A stretch of DNA of 41,258 bases from Pelargonium cotyledonis (lineage: Eukaryota > Streptophyta > Magnoliopsida > Geraniales > Geraniaceae): the NCBI GenBank assembly GCA_036897625.1, contig JAYMTA010000105.1, positions 1-41,258 on the forward strand. The letters are read 5' to 3'. The position numbers and the translations under genes are program-made. This document shows, one piece after another, positions 22,490-34,805 of this stretch. A model generated the notes under the pieces. It was not told the origin of the DNA, did no database searches, and worked only from the letters and a program-made list of their open reading frames with translations. How positions within the stretch are numbered: position 1 is the first letter of the stretch; every line of letters starts with the position of its first letter.

Positions 22490-25400
22490 TTAGCACCCTG
22501 TAGTGACGACTTGCATATCCCAGTCATCTTCATCTTCTTCACCCAGCCGGTACTTGCTGAAGTGATTGACCCTGAACTTCCACTCCCCTTTAATGGGGTC
22601 GTAGGACACAAATGTAGCACCTTGGTCCTCAGCCTTCCTCTTCAGCATCTCCTTGTATTTCTCTATCTTCGGCCCTTCTGTATATTGCTTTCCGGTCTTC
22701 TTGTCAAAGCATTTTATGTTCAGAAGTGTTACTTCAGCTGGTTTATTGAGACCTTGTCCGACAGGAGGCTTTTTGCTATCATCCATGTAGACAATTACCT
22801 CGCGGTTGTTGAATTGAACAAGGGACTCAAGATCAAGTCGACGCACATCTGTTTCACCCATGAATTTGATGCTGCCATAGCCTTGTCTTCCAACCACAAA
22901 ATCTTTAACACGGCGGCAAAACCCTGGATCAGCTCTTTCCTTGGCAGCCAGTTCTTGGATTTTTGGTTCCGTATAGTAGTCTGACCGACGGAGTTTTGGC
23001 ATTAGTGCTTCGATGTCAGCCCCATGCTCATAAACAATTGCAGCTTCACCAGCTCGGTGCCCACTAAGTGTCATATACGAGTCCCCTTTCTGAATGGAAT
23101 GATCATCATGGACACCATTAAGCTTCTGATTGCCTTTGGAATTATGATTTCGCTCCTTGACATTTCCATCTTCAGTATGATTTCCTGCACAAAGCAAGAA
23201 CTTCATTTATTACAGGATACACGAGAACCAAGTGAAATAACGAAATAAGATGGCCGTGCTCTTTGCCAAAACTGATACTATTATTCACTAGGAATGTTTC
23301 ACTAAATTACATATCAATAGGTAGAAAAAGAAGAAATTACTGAAGATGTCCCAGAATACTAATTACCCTTATAATATCCATAACAAACCTACTTTATTCT
23401 GCTACATCTTCCAGATAATGGTAGTCAAAAGACCATCTATCAGTTTGAGTATGCAAATCTAACGCAAAAACCTACTTTATTCTGCTCTTCCAATTTATTT
23501 TGGTAATATTACTTTGAAAATCTTGCAGTCATATATTGCAACATTTTTAGTGAAAATGATATCCAAAATTATTACTCCCTCCGTCTCAAACTAAGTGTTC
23601 TTTCTATTTGGAGAAAAATCAAGGACAATTGAAAAAGTTAATTAGTGTTGTATATTTACTCTCCCATCCTCATGAACACGGGTTCTAACAAACTTGAATG
23701 ATACTAACCAGCTAATTATAGGGACAATATTGATAATTCATGCATAATTAACTTTCTAAAAAAGGAAACAAGACACTTGTTTTTGGACAAAATTTCAACT
23801 CAAACAGGACACTTATTTTGGGACTTGGGACGAAGAGAGGAGTCTTTTTCTCAGTAAATATGGTTAAGTAATTCATGCAACTATTACCATCAAAACGTTC
23901 AAATGAGTCTCATCAGCAACATTTAAAGCGAGGAATCCATAAAGAAACACATAATACATGATAATGCTAATAGAGTCTAATCCCTTACCCTTATCCTCAG
24001 AACTGAAGCTGTTTCGTGGAGGAACACTTGTCTCTTCAGAAGTTTTGCCTGAACAAACATGTTTACAGGGATCAGATCATTAAATTGCTGACATTTTCTT
24101 CAACTTTGCTTGGGGAAAACCAGATACATATTAATAGGACATTACTGGGTGGTATAAACAAAATTAGCTCAAATAATTAAGTGCCACAAACATGAAGGTT
24201 TCAAGGTTTGAAGCACTACTCCCTCTGCCTCATACTGAGTGTCCTAGTTTCTATTTCTATACGCAAAATGTATTTCACAATTCAAACCTTATAAGTAACA
24301 AGGAAAACCAAAGCAATTAGAGAGAGCTAAATTTGTAGTTGCTAACGGCTCGCGAACAAAAACTCCTAGACTCCAAGAGCTATTCCCATCATACTCTAAT
24401 AGAAATTTGTTTAGAACACTAACAATCAAGGGCTATGCAGCATAGATTGTAAAAGTAATTTACCATTCTCATGTACAGTAGTAGATGAGTCTTTCGGAGG
24501 TGTCTTCTCAGCTCTAGCTCTTGTTGGCCATTGCTCGGTGGGACGAATGACAAGAGCTCTTGGGTTCTCCCTAGGAATGAATAAAGCATCTGCCTTTGGT
24601 GTGCTTGGTGTTTCTTCATCATCACTAAAAAAAGGCACCTGCTTGCAACACCGAAATGATGGAACATATTTTTCATTCAAAACCACATTAAAAAAAAAGT
24701 AATCAAAGTGATTAAATATTTGAACTTCATATTAAGTTCCATTAAATGTATATACATATTGTTACCTTTGGACCATCATTCTTAGGATGATATTTCCTTG
24801 CAGGCAGTCTAATACGCCTTTGAGACAAATGTCGAGGAGTCAACAAAGATGATATTCTTACAGGAGCAGGCTTGTCAACAACCTAATTTAAGACAATATC
24901 AAACCCATGTCAACACAATAAATCCCATTTCAATTAGAAAGCAATTAAAATATGAATGCAATTGCGGTAATTTCATTATAGTGAATTTCAGGACAAGATC
25001 ATGCTTACAGGCATGCTAGAGATTCCATACTGAACTGAAGGTGCAGTTCCTGCACGACCAATTGACATTTGAGGCATTGCAGGTAGTGTTCCAAATGGAT
25101 TTGTAACAGGTACTGGTTGCAGAGTTGCAGTGCTCTGCGTGGCCGCACTGTAAATAAAAGTGCACATCAGCATGAAATACTAACTGAGTACCATATTAAG
25201 CACATGAGGCCGGATAATTGTATTCTGTTCCATAAAATCTTTGAAGAAAATTGAAATAACCAGAAATGGCAATGGTAAATTAAAAAGATGGAGAGCTAGA
25301 AGGCTAAGAAATTCAGTAAAAGCATGCTAGCGAAAGCTAACCTAGACCCACAGAAACATAAGCAATGTAGTTCAAGTAGGGTCACAAACTAATAGAATAG

Positions 25401-28400
25401 AATAGGTGAGCAGTTAACAGTTTTATCACTATGAGAAAAAGAGCCGAAAGATTTAAGAAGACAATACATACGGCTGTCCAAAGTTATTCTGACCAAAAAT
25501 GCTTGATGCACCACCACCACCAAAACCACTTGTATTAGCTGCAGACATACACGTGATCAGTCAAAGTCCCAACACTTAAACTCTAACACAATATATCTTG
25601 TAAAAATAAACAGCCACAATAAACTACCCGTTTGTGTCTGACCGAAGTTGTTGAAGCCAAAAGGATTGTTTGCCTGTGCAGGCTGAGCGGGCTGGAAAGG
25701 TGTTGAGAGAGAAGGCTGTAAGATATATACAAAACTAGAAGATTAATCACCTAAAACATCAAATAATTTAACTAACAAAAAACAAAACAGAAAAAAAAAC
25801 AGCAGCAAGGGACAAGTGTCGGTCTTAAGATAATGATGAAGAGAAAGTGCAGAAATTTCAAGGTTGACTTACAGTTTGACCAAAACCAACAGGGTTGCTT
25901 GAAGTGATCAATGATGGAGTGGATGAGAATGGGCCCCCAAATCCAGTGGAAGGTGTATTAAATATGCTTGATTGATTAAAGGAAGGAGCAGAATTTTGTC
26001 CAAAGGTTGTGTTAGTCTGCCCAAAAGTAGAACCTGTCTGCCCAAGAGAAGGTGAAGACTGAAAAAGCCCAGTCGATTGAGTGTTCCCAAAACCAGTACC
26101 AAATGAAGAAGTTGTTCCCTGAGATGGACCAGATCCAAAGAGAGATGGTGAGGAGCCAAAAGCAGATGTGGTTGATGTATTAAACAGAGATGGTATGGAA
26201 TTGGATCCAAAAGGGTTGGCTGCAGGAGCGGATGTTTGAAATAAGGAAGGTGCTGAAGATGAAGAAGTTCCAAAAGGATTGGCTGATGTGGAACTACCAA
26301 AAGGAGAAGAGCCAAATGCAGAAGATGTGGTCGCAAATCCTGTTCCACTAAAGGTTGAAGTTTTGGGAGCAAATGGGTTGGAAGATGTTGAGGTAGAGAA
26401 CGGATTTGAGGATGATTGAGCAAATGATGGCGTAGAATTGAAAGGATTGGTCTGTGGAGCAGATGCGTTAAATCCAATCCCACTAGAAGCCTGACCAGCA
26501 GGAAGAGGTCCACCTAGAATTTGAAATATGCAAACAGATCAGTGGTCAATACTACTGCTTGTTAAAGACCATTTTCAGTTGGTAGTAAAAACAATAACTT
26601 GAGTATACCTTTATCTCCCAACTGGTAATCTTCCCATCTGAGCTCTTCATGACTTTTATCTTTGTATACAGGCATTGCTGATATTGACTCCAGCTTTCCA
26701 GCAGCCTGTGCATTACCCCCATCTGCTTCAGTAGTTGGTGTGTAAGCTGTCACTCGGCTTCCACCACGTTGACTCCCAAAAGCAGGCTGTGCAAATCCAG
26801 TATTGCCAAATGCTGGGGTTGTAGCCTGGGCTCCTATATTATAGCTCATAAAAAGGAAAGTCAGGAGGAAACACTAAACCAAAAGATACAGCATAACTCT
26901 AACTTGCTATGCCACATATAACAAACATTAAATTTCAGAACTTACCAAATGGGGAACTCTGCCCTGTAAAAGATGTCGTAGTACTTCCAAATGGGCTGCT
27001 ACCAAATGAAGAAGCTGATTGGCCAAAAGCTGGAGTGGAACCAAAGTTAAAGGATGGGGAACTAGATGCCCCAAAAGCAGGAGTGCTAGAAGCCCCGAAA
27101 GCAGGAGTGCTAGAAGCCCCGAAAGCCGGAGTGCTGGAAGCCCCAAATGCAGGAGTGCTGGAAGCACCAAATGCAGGAGTGCTGGAAGCACCAAATGCAG
27201 GGGTGCTTGATGATCCAAAAACTGGGGTGCTTGAAGCACCAAATGCTCCTCCAGCTCCAAAAACTGAGGTACTTGAAGCACCAAATGCGGAACCTGTGCT
27301 ACCAAAAGCTGGAGTAGCAGTTGCTCCAAAAGCCGGGGAGCTTGTTGCACCAAAGGCTGGGGTGCTTGACGCACCAAAAGCAGGACTACTAGTAGCACCA
27401 AAAGGTGTGGAGGAACCAAATATACTGCTCCCAAATGCTGGCTGTGATTGCTGAAATGAGTTCCCAAATGGACTTGTTTGAGTAGGAGTGGACCCAAAGG
27501 CTCCAAATGCAGGTTTCTGACCGAAGACTGGTGATGCTATGAAATAAAAGTAGGCAAATTTGAGAAACAATATAAAATAGGTGAATAACATAATAGAACT
27601 ACCCTTAAAGACAAGACATTCATATTCCTTCAGTAGATTATTACAACTGGTTCTTGTGGGAAAAAAGATGAGAATTTCTAGTAAATACCAAAGATGATAT
27701 GACGAAAAAGTAATCTGCAAGACAAACTGATGCGGTAATTTATTTTTATAAGAACAAAGCTAAACACAAAATTTGGAGAAGAATGGCAAGGTGATTGCAT
27801 CTAATCATTTTCATATGATAAAAAAATGTGCAATTTTCCAAGACTAAAATATAGGAACTACGCATAGATAGAAACATAATGTTTTTTCGCTTGATATTTC
27901 AGCCTAGAGATAGTGTGATACAACCCATCATTTGCAAAGGGAATACACATTTTAATAGGATCACCATCACTTTGTATATCCTCCCCCTCCTAAAAACAAT
28001 ATCAGCACATTAATATTTCATAGTTTCAGTATGCATGTTTATGAACAAGAACTCATACCACCAAAAGATGATGAAGAACTACCAAATGCAGGAGTAGAAG
28101 ATGCTCCAAAAGCAGGCATTGAACTTCCAAATGCTGGAGATGATGAAGCACCAAAGGTTGTAGTAGAGCTCATGGGTGTAGATTGCTGGCCAAACACACC
28201 AGTTGAAGTGCCCCCGAATAAGGAAGTCCCTGGCTGTGAACCGAATGGAGTCGTGTTACCAAAGGGTTTAGGAGCAAAAGGATTATTGCTTGCATTGCTC
28301 GTCTGCCCAAAAACTGATGGTGAACCAAATGGGCTACTTGCACTGTTTGTCTGCCCAAAAGCTGTAAAAAAACAATCTTACATTAGCCTTGTTCTTTACT

Positions 28401-28926
28401 CTTCTGTTTCCATAGGAGCAAACAATTAATTATATTCAGTACAAGCCAGAATCCAGGGATATACTGTATACATTGAAGAAAAGAACTTGAAATTTAACCA
28501 CCAACATATAAATGAAACACAGACAAGCTACAAAATAGAATGATAAGTAAGATTCGTTTTCATGTAATCATGTCCCAATATGCAACAAAAAGAAACACTA
28601 GTATTGGATATATTGTTACAGATATAATGAGCTAATATTCTAGTAAAAGGAAAACTTTAGTCCAATATACTGATACTTAAAAATCCTCCACTAAATGCAG
28701 GAAATTTCATTTGGTGTGGATTATGGAAATCCAACATTGATAACAATTTGGACACTTATTAAATAAACGAATAGCAGGAGAGAGAGCTAAACAAAACAAA
28801 CTAACCACCTTTGAACTTCTTAGTAAAAGATAAGAAATGGAGGAATCATCAAATAGATCAAAGAAGTTGGTTTGTCAATAGTATAAGAAATGATAAGAAA
28901 CACTTACGGTTAGTTTGACCGAACAT
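22490..28926 (-). CDS. NUP98: Nucleoporin NUP98 (FG repeats, GLEBS, autoproteolytic domain)
   Basis: Twelve coding exons: 28926-28908, 28361-28059, 27536-26946, 26833-26609, 26513-25873, 25715-25628, 25538-25472, 25147-25009, 24882-24766, 24638-24464, 24048-23989 and 23184-22490. They give 1,039 residues, close to Arabidopsis NUP98A/B. It starts MFGQTN and carries GLFG/FG repeats through about residue 640. Such repeats form the permeability barrier of the nuclear pore. A GLEBS motif (SAMPVYKDK, then EELRWEDYQ, about residues 355-376) is the RAE1/GLE2-binding site. The C-terminal domain ([24 protein letters not shown]) is the S59 autoproteolytic domain and ends with NHFSKYRL. Cleavage between F1017 and S1018 would release only 22 residues, as expected in plants, where Nup96 is separate. 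Two introns contain MITE sequence. Exon 3 has an in-frame 24-bp minisatellite. All junctions keep phase. Confidence 0.95.
23575..23842. mobile_element. Stowaway-like MITE in a NUP98 intron
   Basis: The left end reads CTCCCTCCGTCTCAAACTAA, preceded by TA. The right end is its imperfect reverse complement (GGACACTTATTTTGGGAC, then GGGACGAAGAGAGGAG). The terminal motif CTCCCTCCGT, the small size (~268 bases), AT-rich interior and TA target site are diagnostic of Tc1/mariner-derived Stowaway MITEs. It sits in the intron between coding exons 11 and 12. The right-hand TA is degraded (GTC), so it is not a fresh insertion. Confidence 0.85.
24219..24410. mobile_element. Second, decayed Stowaway-like MITE end
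   Basis: TA followed by CTCCCTCTGCCTCATACTGA and GTGTCCTAG repeats the left end of the MITE at 23575. No matching right end is clear, so the right boundary given is a guess. It lies in the NUP98 intron between coding exons 10 and 11. Confidence 0.55.
27068..27235 (-). repeat. In-frame 24-bp minisatellite in NUP98 (AFGASSTP units)
   Basis: Seven head-to-tail 24-base units encode the octapeptide AFGASSTP or a close variant, about residues 208-264. Adjacent units in the middle differ by one to three bases, showing recent slippage or unequal exchange. Flanking units (to about 27,400) are the same motif with more divergence. Length change by whole units would keep the reading frame and alter FG spacing only slightly. 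Confidence 0.9.
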
Positions 28927-28977
28927 CTTCGCCTATGATTCTATAATCCAACAGCAGTATAGCTCGCTGATCTTTAT

Positions 28978-29549
28978 CTGGAAGAAGGAATAAGGCAAAT
29001 CAAACAACGGAAATAAAAGCAAAACAAACCCTAAAAGAATGAAACAATTCGCCAATGCAGTGAAATATAGCATTGAATTTCAAACAATACTAATATTCAG
29101 AATTCATCAATAAGAAACAAAAAAAAAAATCACATTTAAAAAAAAACATGATTCAAGTATCTAAAAGAGCAGACACTCCACCCCTAAATTCCATTTCGAA
29201 ATAGACACAATTAAAACACTAGTCATTGATGAATTTTGGATCTATATTTCATTGAATATCTCAACTAGGCCGACACCAAGTAATTCCAATGGAATAAAAA
29301 ATTGCCATAAAAAGGAACAAACAACAACCTGAATCCATGCATATACGAATAATTAAAAATAAATCGTCCAATCGCATATTCCTATTCCTACGTGATAGGT
29401 CAGAAGCTGAAAGCAGATTGACAGACAGATCTAAAGTCGCGCGGAGCACAGTGACCTAAACCTAGATACAAAGTAAACACAAATTACAAAAGAAAACGTG
29501 AAATCCAAGGGCGTGGCAATCGGAGCAAATGGAATGGTAGGGCATTTAC
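28978..29549 (-). other. Inferred 5' untranslated-region intron of NUP98
   Basis: On the minus strand a donor (CAATCTG|GTAAAT) and an acceptor (CTTCCAG|ATAAAG) frame an intron of 572 bases that ends 51 bases before the ATG. The first, noncoding exon would lie at about 29,551-29,700, next to sequence with CT-rich composition. Inferred from splice signals. Confidence 0.55.
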
Positions 29550-29719
29550 CAGATTGAGTGGATTAGGGTTTTGAATCGATCTGCAGAGGAGAAATGTGGA
29601 AATGGCAGAGTGGCGGAGAGAGCACAAACCCCACTCCCAGAACGAGAGAAAGAGATGCGAGAAAGGTCCGCGAATGGTGTACGACCTGTTGTGTTTTATG
29701 TGATCCCAGCAAGCAAGCA

Positions 29720-31397
29720 ATTGTAGTAAAGTAAAACTGGGCCGCGTCGCGTTAATTGGAAGCTAAGGAATATACCTCAATTATTACGATACGAGTACTA
29801 ATGTTTTTTACTAAACTAAAATATATTGGGCCTTTACTAATTGGTTTGGCTCAAATTTTGAATATGATATGATTAAACCCATATGAATACATCGGTCCTT
29901 TTTTTTATGAACTTTATATAACTTGTTAATAGATTGTGCAATGATCAACAACATAGAGAACTCAAACACACCACAACTCATGTCTACACTATTGCACCTT
30001 CTTTGAATATCTATAGAATGCAGAGATAGACATTACAGAGAACAAATGATTTTTTTTTTTTATAAATCAAACTACAGATACTTTTCTCATATAACTATCG
30101 ATGTCTTCAACTAACGATATCTAACAACAACAAAAAGCATGTTGTACAAACAACAACCCGACAATTGAAATGACAACGTAATAACATTGTTTGGCAATTT
30201 TAGTGTCATCTGTTATAACCAAAGTTGATTTCTTTGAAATTGAGTTTTCCCGGACTTGAGTTTCCCAAAGGAAGGGTCTCCGAAGTTGATTTCTTCAAAG
30301 TTGAGTTTTGTTGGTCACCAAATCATGGTTTTTATCACAAAGGTTGTGACATGGAGCCGAACGTGAAGCTGGGGAAGAGGGTCACTGGAGCTCACATAAT
30401 CTACATTGAAGGGGTATGGAGATGAATATGATGTTGTTGGAGCTGAACGCTAGGCTATTATGAGTTCCTTCGCATTATCTACAATGTCGCGGCATGGTGG
30501 TGCGTTGTTGCGACATGGCCACATGGTGCCGAACAAGAATCTCTTGAAGCCTAGCACGAGGCTCTTTGGAGCTTTGTTGTTGTTGGAAAGTTCCACTGGA
30601 TCGACGCTTGAAGACTCTAGTTGTCTAGCACTTCTGTTTGTAACTTCCATAATCTTTATTGTCGTTAATTCAATTCTCAAAAATGAGCTGATGGAGCGCT
30701 TAAACACCACAAGTCAGATTTTTATTTGCCCGTCTTAACTCTGGTAATTGAAATTGACGTAAAATGGAGTATATTTTGGTACCGTATATAATGTATTGTG
30801 TTTGTCTTGTTTTCATAAATATTTGCAATGAATGCCCTATGTTTGTCTTCTTCTTTTCCCACCTAAATAACCAAACAGCGGCTTGAAGTACTGCATAAAA
30901 CTTCCCATCCATCATTTGTTTGTGTGAGAAACATTTATGATACTTTACTCTCAAAATTATCACTATCTAATCAACATTTCAACAACTCTATGACATTATT
31001 TTCTCTCAATAATTCAAAATCCAATTACATATTGCAAATTGAAATGTCAACTATCATAGAAAAGTTTTTTCTTTTCATTCTTTATTTATCCTCAAGAACA
31101 TTTTGCTTTCAATATTGTATCAAAGAAATATTCTAAGAAGTTTATGCTTTATATTAAGAAATATCCAAATAAAATAAGAAAATAATGGGTTTCGTTTGGT
31201 TTTGATCCACCATTTTACTACGAGGCCGATGTAAACAACAAAGGCCTGCAACACCGACGTCCCATTTGATCTGATTTCAATATGCGCCGATTTTGTCCTA
31301 TTCCGATTGTCCGTTACCGGGAAACTCAAATACCGCCGTTTCTTGCCACCATTATAAAACAACTTGCTACCCAGATTGTTCGATCAACTAGACGATC
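29720..31397. other. Intergenic between divergent NUP98 and ERF genes
   Basis: This holds both promoters. Open frames at 30225-30425 and 30460-30738 (and the antisense 30450-30710) match no family I know. The 30,180-30,740 stretch is less AT-rich than its surroundings and contains a short duplication, so it may be a decayed element. The last 200 bases lead into the ERF gene. Confidence 0.45.
30224..30310 (+). repeat. Short direct duplication
   Basis: AGTTGATTTCTTTGAAATTG and AGTTGATTTCTTCAAAGTTG, each followed by AGTTTT, lie about 60 bases apart. Origin unknown. Confidence 0.6.
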
Positions 31398-32438
31398 ATG
31401 ACCAGTACGGCGACACCAACCGAGCATAGTACCGTCCGTAGCAGAAGGAAGGCGTCTTCCAGGGGCCACCACCGCTTCGTCGGGGTCCGGCAGCGACCCT
31501 CCGGCCGATGGGTCGCTGAGATCAAGGATTCGCTGCAAAAGGTCCGGCTTTGGCTCGGAACGTTCGACACCGCTGAGGACGCAGCACGAGCTTACGACGA
31601 CGCTGCTCGGGCCTTGCGCGGCGCCAATGCCCGCACCAATTTCGAACTGCCCCAGTCGAACCCAGGTGGGGCTGGCCGTGCCGGCGGCTCAATGGCTGAA
31701 AAAATCGAGCCTTTCTCGTTCGAGGAAGTGTGTGGAAGCGGCACGGAAGCGGATGGGCTTCTCGGGGCGCTCAAGGCCAAGTTGCTCGACGGAAAGGGGC
31801 TTCAGGTCCGGCCGATTCCGAATTGCCCACCAGGTGTTCGACCGAGTGTCGTAGTGAATTCGCCTCATGGCAAGAGCCCTGAAAAGAGGGAAATTTCGAA
31901 CCTGGCTGTTAATAATCCTCGTGGGTTTGGGGCTGTGAGTCCTGTGAGAGGCTCTGGCAATTCTGGGTCTGTCAGTGGCAAGCCTGACCAGCTCCTAGAC
32001 CATGATCATGAAGTGTTGAATGGTCAAGCTGGTATTCAATGGCTGAACCAGCCAACTGGTAACATGGTATGGTCCAGTACTGAACCTTCCTATGAAGCAC
32101 CTTGGCCTCCACAGCTCCACCATACTCCTGAAGATGGCTTGTTTAGCATCATCAGTAATGCTGGTTCTGGTTCTGGAGCTACTAGTTCTTCTTGGCCACT
32201 ACTTGTGACAACAGAAGCATCAACTGATCACTTGACATATCCAAATCAATACAATAATGGAAATGGCAGATTGAACCCAACAAGCATGAACATGTCTCAA
32301 ATCCATGGAGCTATGGATGGGGTGTGGATGACATCTGATCAGCAGCAGTTTCTGCACTGTGAGAACAATGGCTGGGGGGGGGGGGGGGGCAATGGTTTTT
32401 GGGGGCCTCTTGTTTTTTTGTTATCTGTTCTAGGATGA
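31398..32438 (+). CDS. AP2/ERF-domain transcription factor, RAP2.11/ERN-like
   Basis: Intronless, 346 residues. A basic N-terminus is followed by one AP2 domain at about residues 25-83: [37 protein letters not shown], then RGANARTNF. The [17 protein letters not shown] form and the single domain place it in the ERF subfamily, near RAP2.11 and the legume ERN factors. These bind GCC-box-like promoter elements in the nucleus; RAP2.11 acts in low-potassium signalling and ERN factors in nodulation. Which one is orthologous cannot be decided by eye. The remainder is Ser/Gly/Asn-rich with FSFEEVCG and aromatic patches that may activate transcription. The C-terminus crosses a 16-G run, giving WGGGGG, then [15 protein letters not shown]. 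The frame after the run looks genuine because the Trp-containing end is typical. Start is the only suitable ATG before the domain. Confidence 0.88.
   Translation: MTSTATPTEHSTVRSRRKASSRGHHRFVGVRQRPSGRWVAEIKDSLQKVRLWLGTFDTAEDAARAYDDAARALRGANARTNFELPQSNPGGAGRAGGSMAEKIEPFSFEEVCGSGTEADGLLGALKAKLLDGKGLQVRPIPNCPPGVRPSVVVNSPHGKSPEKREISNLAVNNPRGFGAVSPVRGSGNSGSVSGKPDQLLDHDHEVLNGQAGIQWLNQPTGNMVWSSTEPSYEAPWPPQLHHTPEDGLFSIISNAGSGSGATSSSWPLLVTTEASTDHLTYPNQYNNGNGRLNPTSMNMSQIHGAMDGVWMTSDQQQFLHCENNGWGGGGGNGFWGPLVFLLSVLG
32374..32389 (+). repeat. 16-G homopolymer near the ERF C-terminus
   Basis: Sixteen consecutive G encode a Gly run 21 codons before the stop. This is the kind of tract where base-count errors are common. 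The present count keeps the terminal NGFWGP frame open. Confidence 0.85.
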
Positions 32439-34805
32439 AACCATCTTCTACTATTACCACAACACTTACATCAGGGTTAATCCTATTTTTTTTTCGGTTA
32501 CGAATTTCATTGGCTAATGATTCTTTTAGGTGCCCCATATGACCCTAGTTTGATCTTTTTCTAAAGAGAAGCTTATAGACAAAAGTTGTACTCATTTTCT
32601 TCTCTCTTTTTCCTGGCCATGTAGCTCAGATGTACTTTCCTTTTACAGATTAATATGATATAGCCTTAATTGATACTTATTGTTTGCATAATTGTATGTT
32701 TGCTTTCCTTGTTATTTTCCTTCTGTCCAAACATAAAAAGGAAAAAGAAAAATGCCAATGATGAGATGATTTTAAATGCATACTTAATGACAATTTTCTT
32801 GCAGTTTCCACTTTCCAGTGACAGTATGCTCTTGGAAGATGTTTACTATGCAGGTAGACGTTGCTTCCTTCCCTGATTTTTTTTTTAGCTTAGTACACAT
32901 AGCCCGTAGGCTTTGTTAGGAGGGGGCGTCGACATATACAAAAGAGTACTGCCTATGCCTTCATTCAAAGAGCATGATTGAGACAGTATATCTTGACAAC
33001 CCCTTGACAAAGACCTACTCCGTAATTATTGTTCATTGTTGATGTGTCAAATGCCTTACTATAGAGCTGGTCTTGGCCTAACGGTTGATCCCAATAAAAA
33101 ACAAGGCGCTAACATTGATAGGGTACGTTCGCTACTATATTTGATGCTTAAGATATTGATTCACTACCGATATCTGACTTGAGCATAGGAGAGGAATAGG
33201 ATTAAGCAGAATTATGTACTTGAAAGTAGGAGTCCATATTTTATCATCATGAGGATTTGTGAAATATCGGCCTTGATTGAGGTTATCACTGGCAGCACAA
33301 TTGTAAAACTAAAGAATCTTTTATCATATAAATATGTTTCTTATATGGCTTGACTTTCTTGTTCTCTTTGTATTAAATATGAGTTGAATGTGAAGGAATG
33401 GCTTTACTTAGAACCAGAGGGACAGAAAAGAACAGAACAGTTATGCAGGGGTGTTTTTTTATATTTGCACAACACTTAATCAATGGGGAAAATGAGTTAG
33501 GTCAATCATGAATAACTATTAGGTAGTCTACTGTAGGCACATCTTGTTGCATTGTTGTCTCGACATACTTCGATTTCTTATTCATCGATTGGGTATCTGC
33601 AAGAGTTCATATTCATAGATATAGCTTATATTGTTGATGGTAATGCTTTTTGTCTAAAGAGCTGGGACCAACTGTTCAGTGGCTGATCTTCAAAGAGAAT
33701 CTGAAAAAGAAAGAAAAATAGATGAGCTTATTGATACTTGGAATAAAATAGTTAAATTCAAAGGGCTTAATCTATATGTGTCAACTTATCAGCTTGCTGG
33801 AAGTTTGTACGGATGTGTAGTGAATGGCCATGTCCACTCCACAAAGTTAGAATTTGGCATATGAAATCATGATCTTGTCTCTTTTATTGCAGAAAAGCTG
33901 GAACAGAGGAGGCAACTTTATCCAGAAAGCTTCAAGCCATCGACAACTCATCTCCTTAGCTTGTTCTCGTACTCTTCATCACCTAGCAAGTAGTGTTAAA
34001 GTTCCATGGAATAATTCTACAATATCCAACTCATCTGCAGCATAAACTCCGGCCAAATTGTTCACACAGCTTTAAGAACAAGTAGTCATGACTGAGGCTT
34101 CTGAGTTAAGTTCATAGATTGTGGAAATAATGGATCATGACCAGCTCAATAATAGGCATTTGGCATTGTGTTCTCTGCCATATTTTTATTTCCGCGAGAC
34201 TTGACACATTGTTCTCAGCTTTCGCTTTATCAACGTGAGGTTGCTGTTCATTCTAGTTCATTTTCAAAGATGGAAGTATTAGATGCTGTGTACAAGGGAG
34301 AGGTGAGAGGGATCAATTTTTCCTAAATCTCCACTCAAAAAGATGCGTAATGTTTATAAATTTTATATTGTAAAGATACTAAGCTGAAAAAGCTTGTCTG
34401 AGATGCAAAACATGAAATAAACAGACACTCTATTAGAAAATTGTAAATGGAAAACTCGTGGATGGTATTGACTCTGCAACATCTGGAGATGATGAGATCT
34501 TGCAGCAATGCTTCGATGGTACAACTATGAGGAGAAAACGATTGATTCCTCGATAATCTTCATTTTCTTGGAAGGGATCAGTCAAAATAAAGCGAAAAGA
34601 GAAGAGAATAAACATTAAACTAATGTCAAAGTTGGCTATTAAAGTATTGATTTGATCTGCAGAATTTAATCTTGCTTTGTTCCCACTTATTCTAGAACTT
34701 TGTTTATATTAGATGCATGTTTCGGACTCTTAGATATACTGTTAAGCGCATAGCAAGTTGTAGACAGATTGGTTGAGCTCAGTGCACTTCTTGGAGTTCA
34801 AGCCA
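32439..34805 (+). other. Mostly gene-free, with a weak unrecognised spliced candidate
   Basis: After the ERF stop comes probable 3' untranslated sequence. Then three possible plus-strand exons appear. At 32805-32853 (good acceptor TTGCAG and donor GCAG|GTAGAC) the frame reads FPLSSDSMLLEDVYYA. From about 33662 the frame reads AGTNCSVADLQRESEKERKI, then DELIDTW, charged and helix-prone. From about 33894 (acceptor ATTGCAG) it reads KLEQRRQLYPESFKPSTTHL and stops near 33996. The pieces can be joined in phase (GCA G|CT, then GGA A|AA), but the middle donor is weak, no start codon is evident, and I recognise no family. It could be a gene fragment, an alternative 3' structure of the ERF gene or chance. 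The rest, to 34805, shows nothing. Confidence 0.25.

Noticed and set aside
22319-22984. 221-codon plus-strand frame
   Set aside because: Antisense of the conserved NUP98 autoproteolytic domain exon.
25908-26513. 201-codon minus-strand Leu/His-rich frame
   Set aside because: Wrong frame of NUP98 exon 5; the correct frame reads FG and NPF repeats and joins its neighbours in phase.
26909-27454. 181-codon plus-strand frame with repeated APKAGVLE units
   Set aside because: It is the exact antisense of the NUP98 minisatellite exon; the minus strand carries conserved FG repeats and correct splice sites.
30225-30738. Small frames on both strands as genes
   Set aside because: No recognisable content, no splice context, and overlapping frames on both strands of equal quality.
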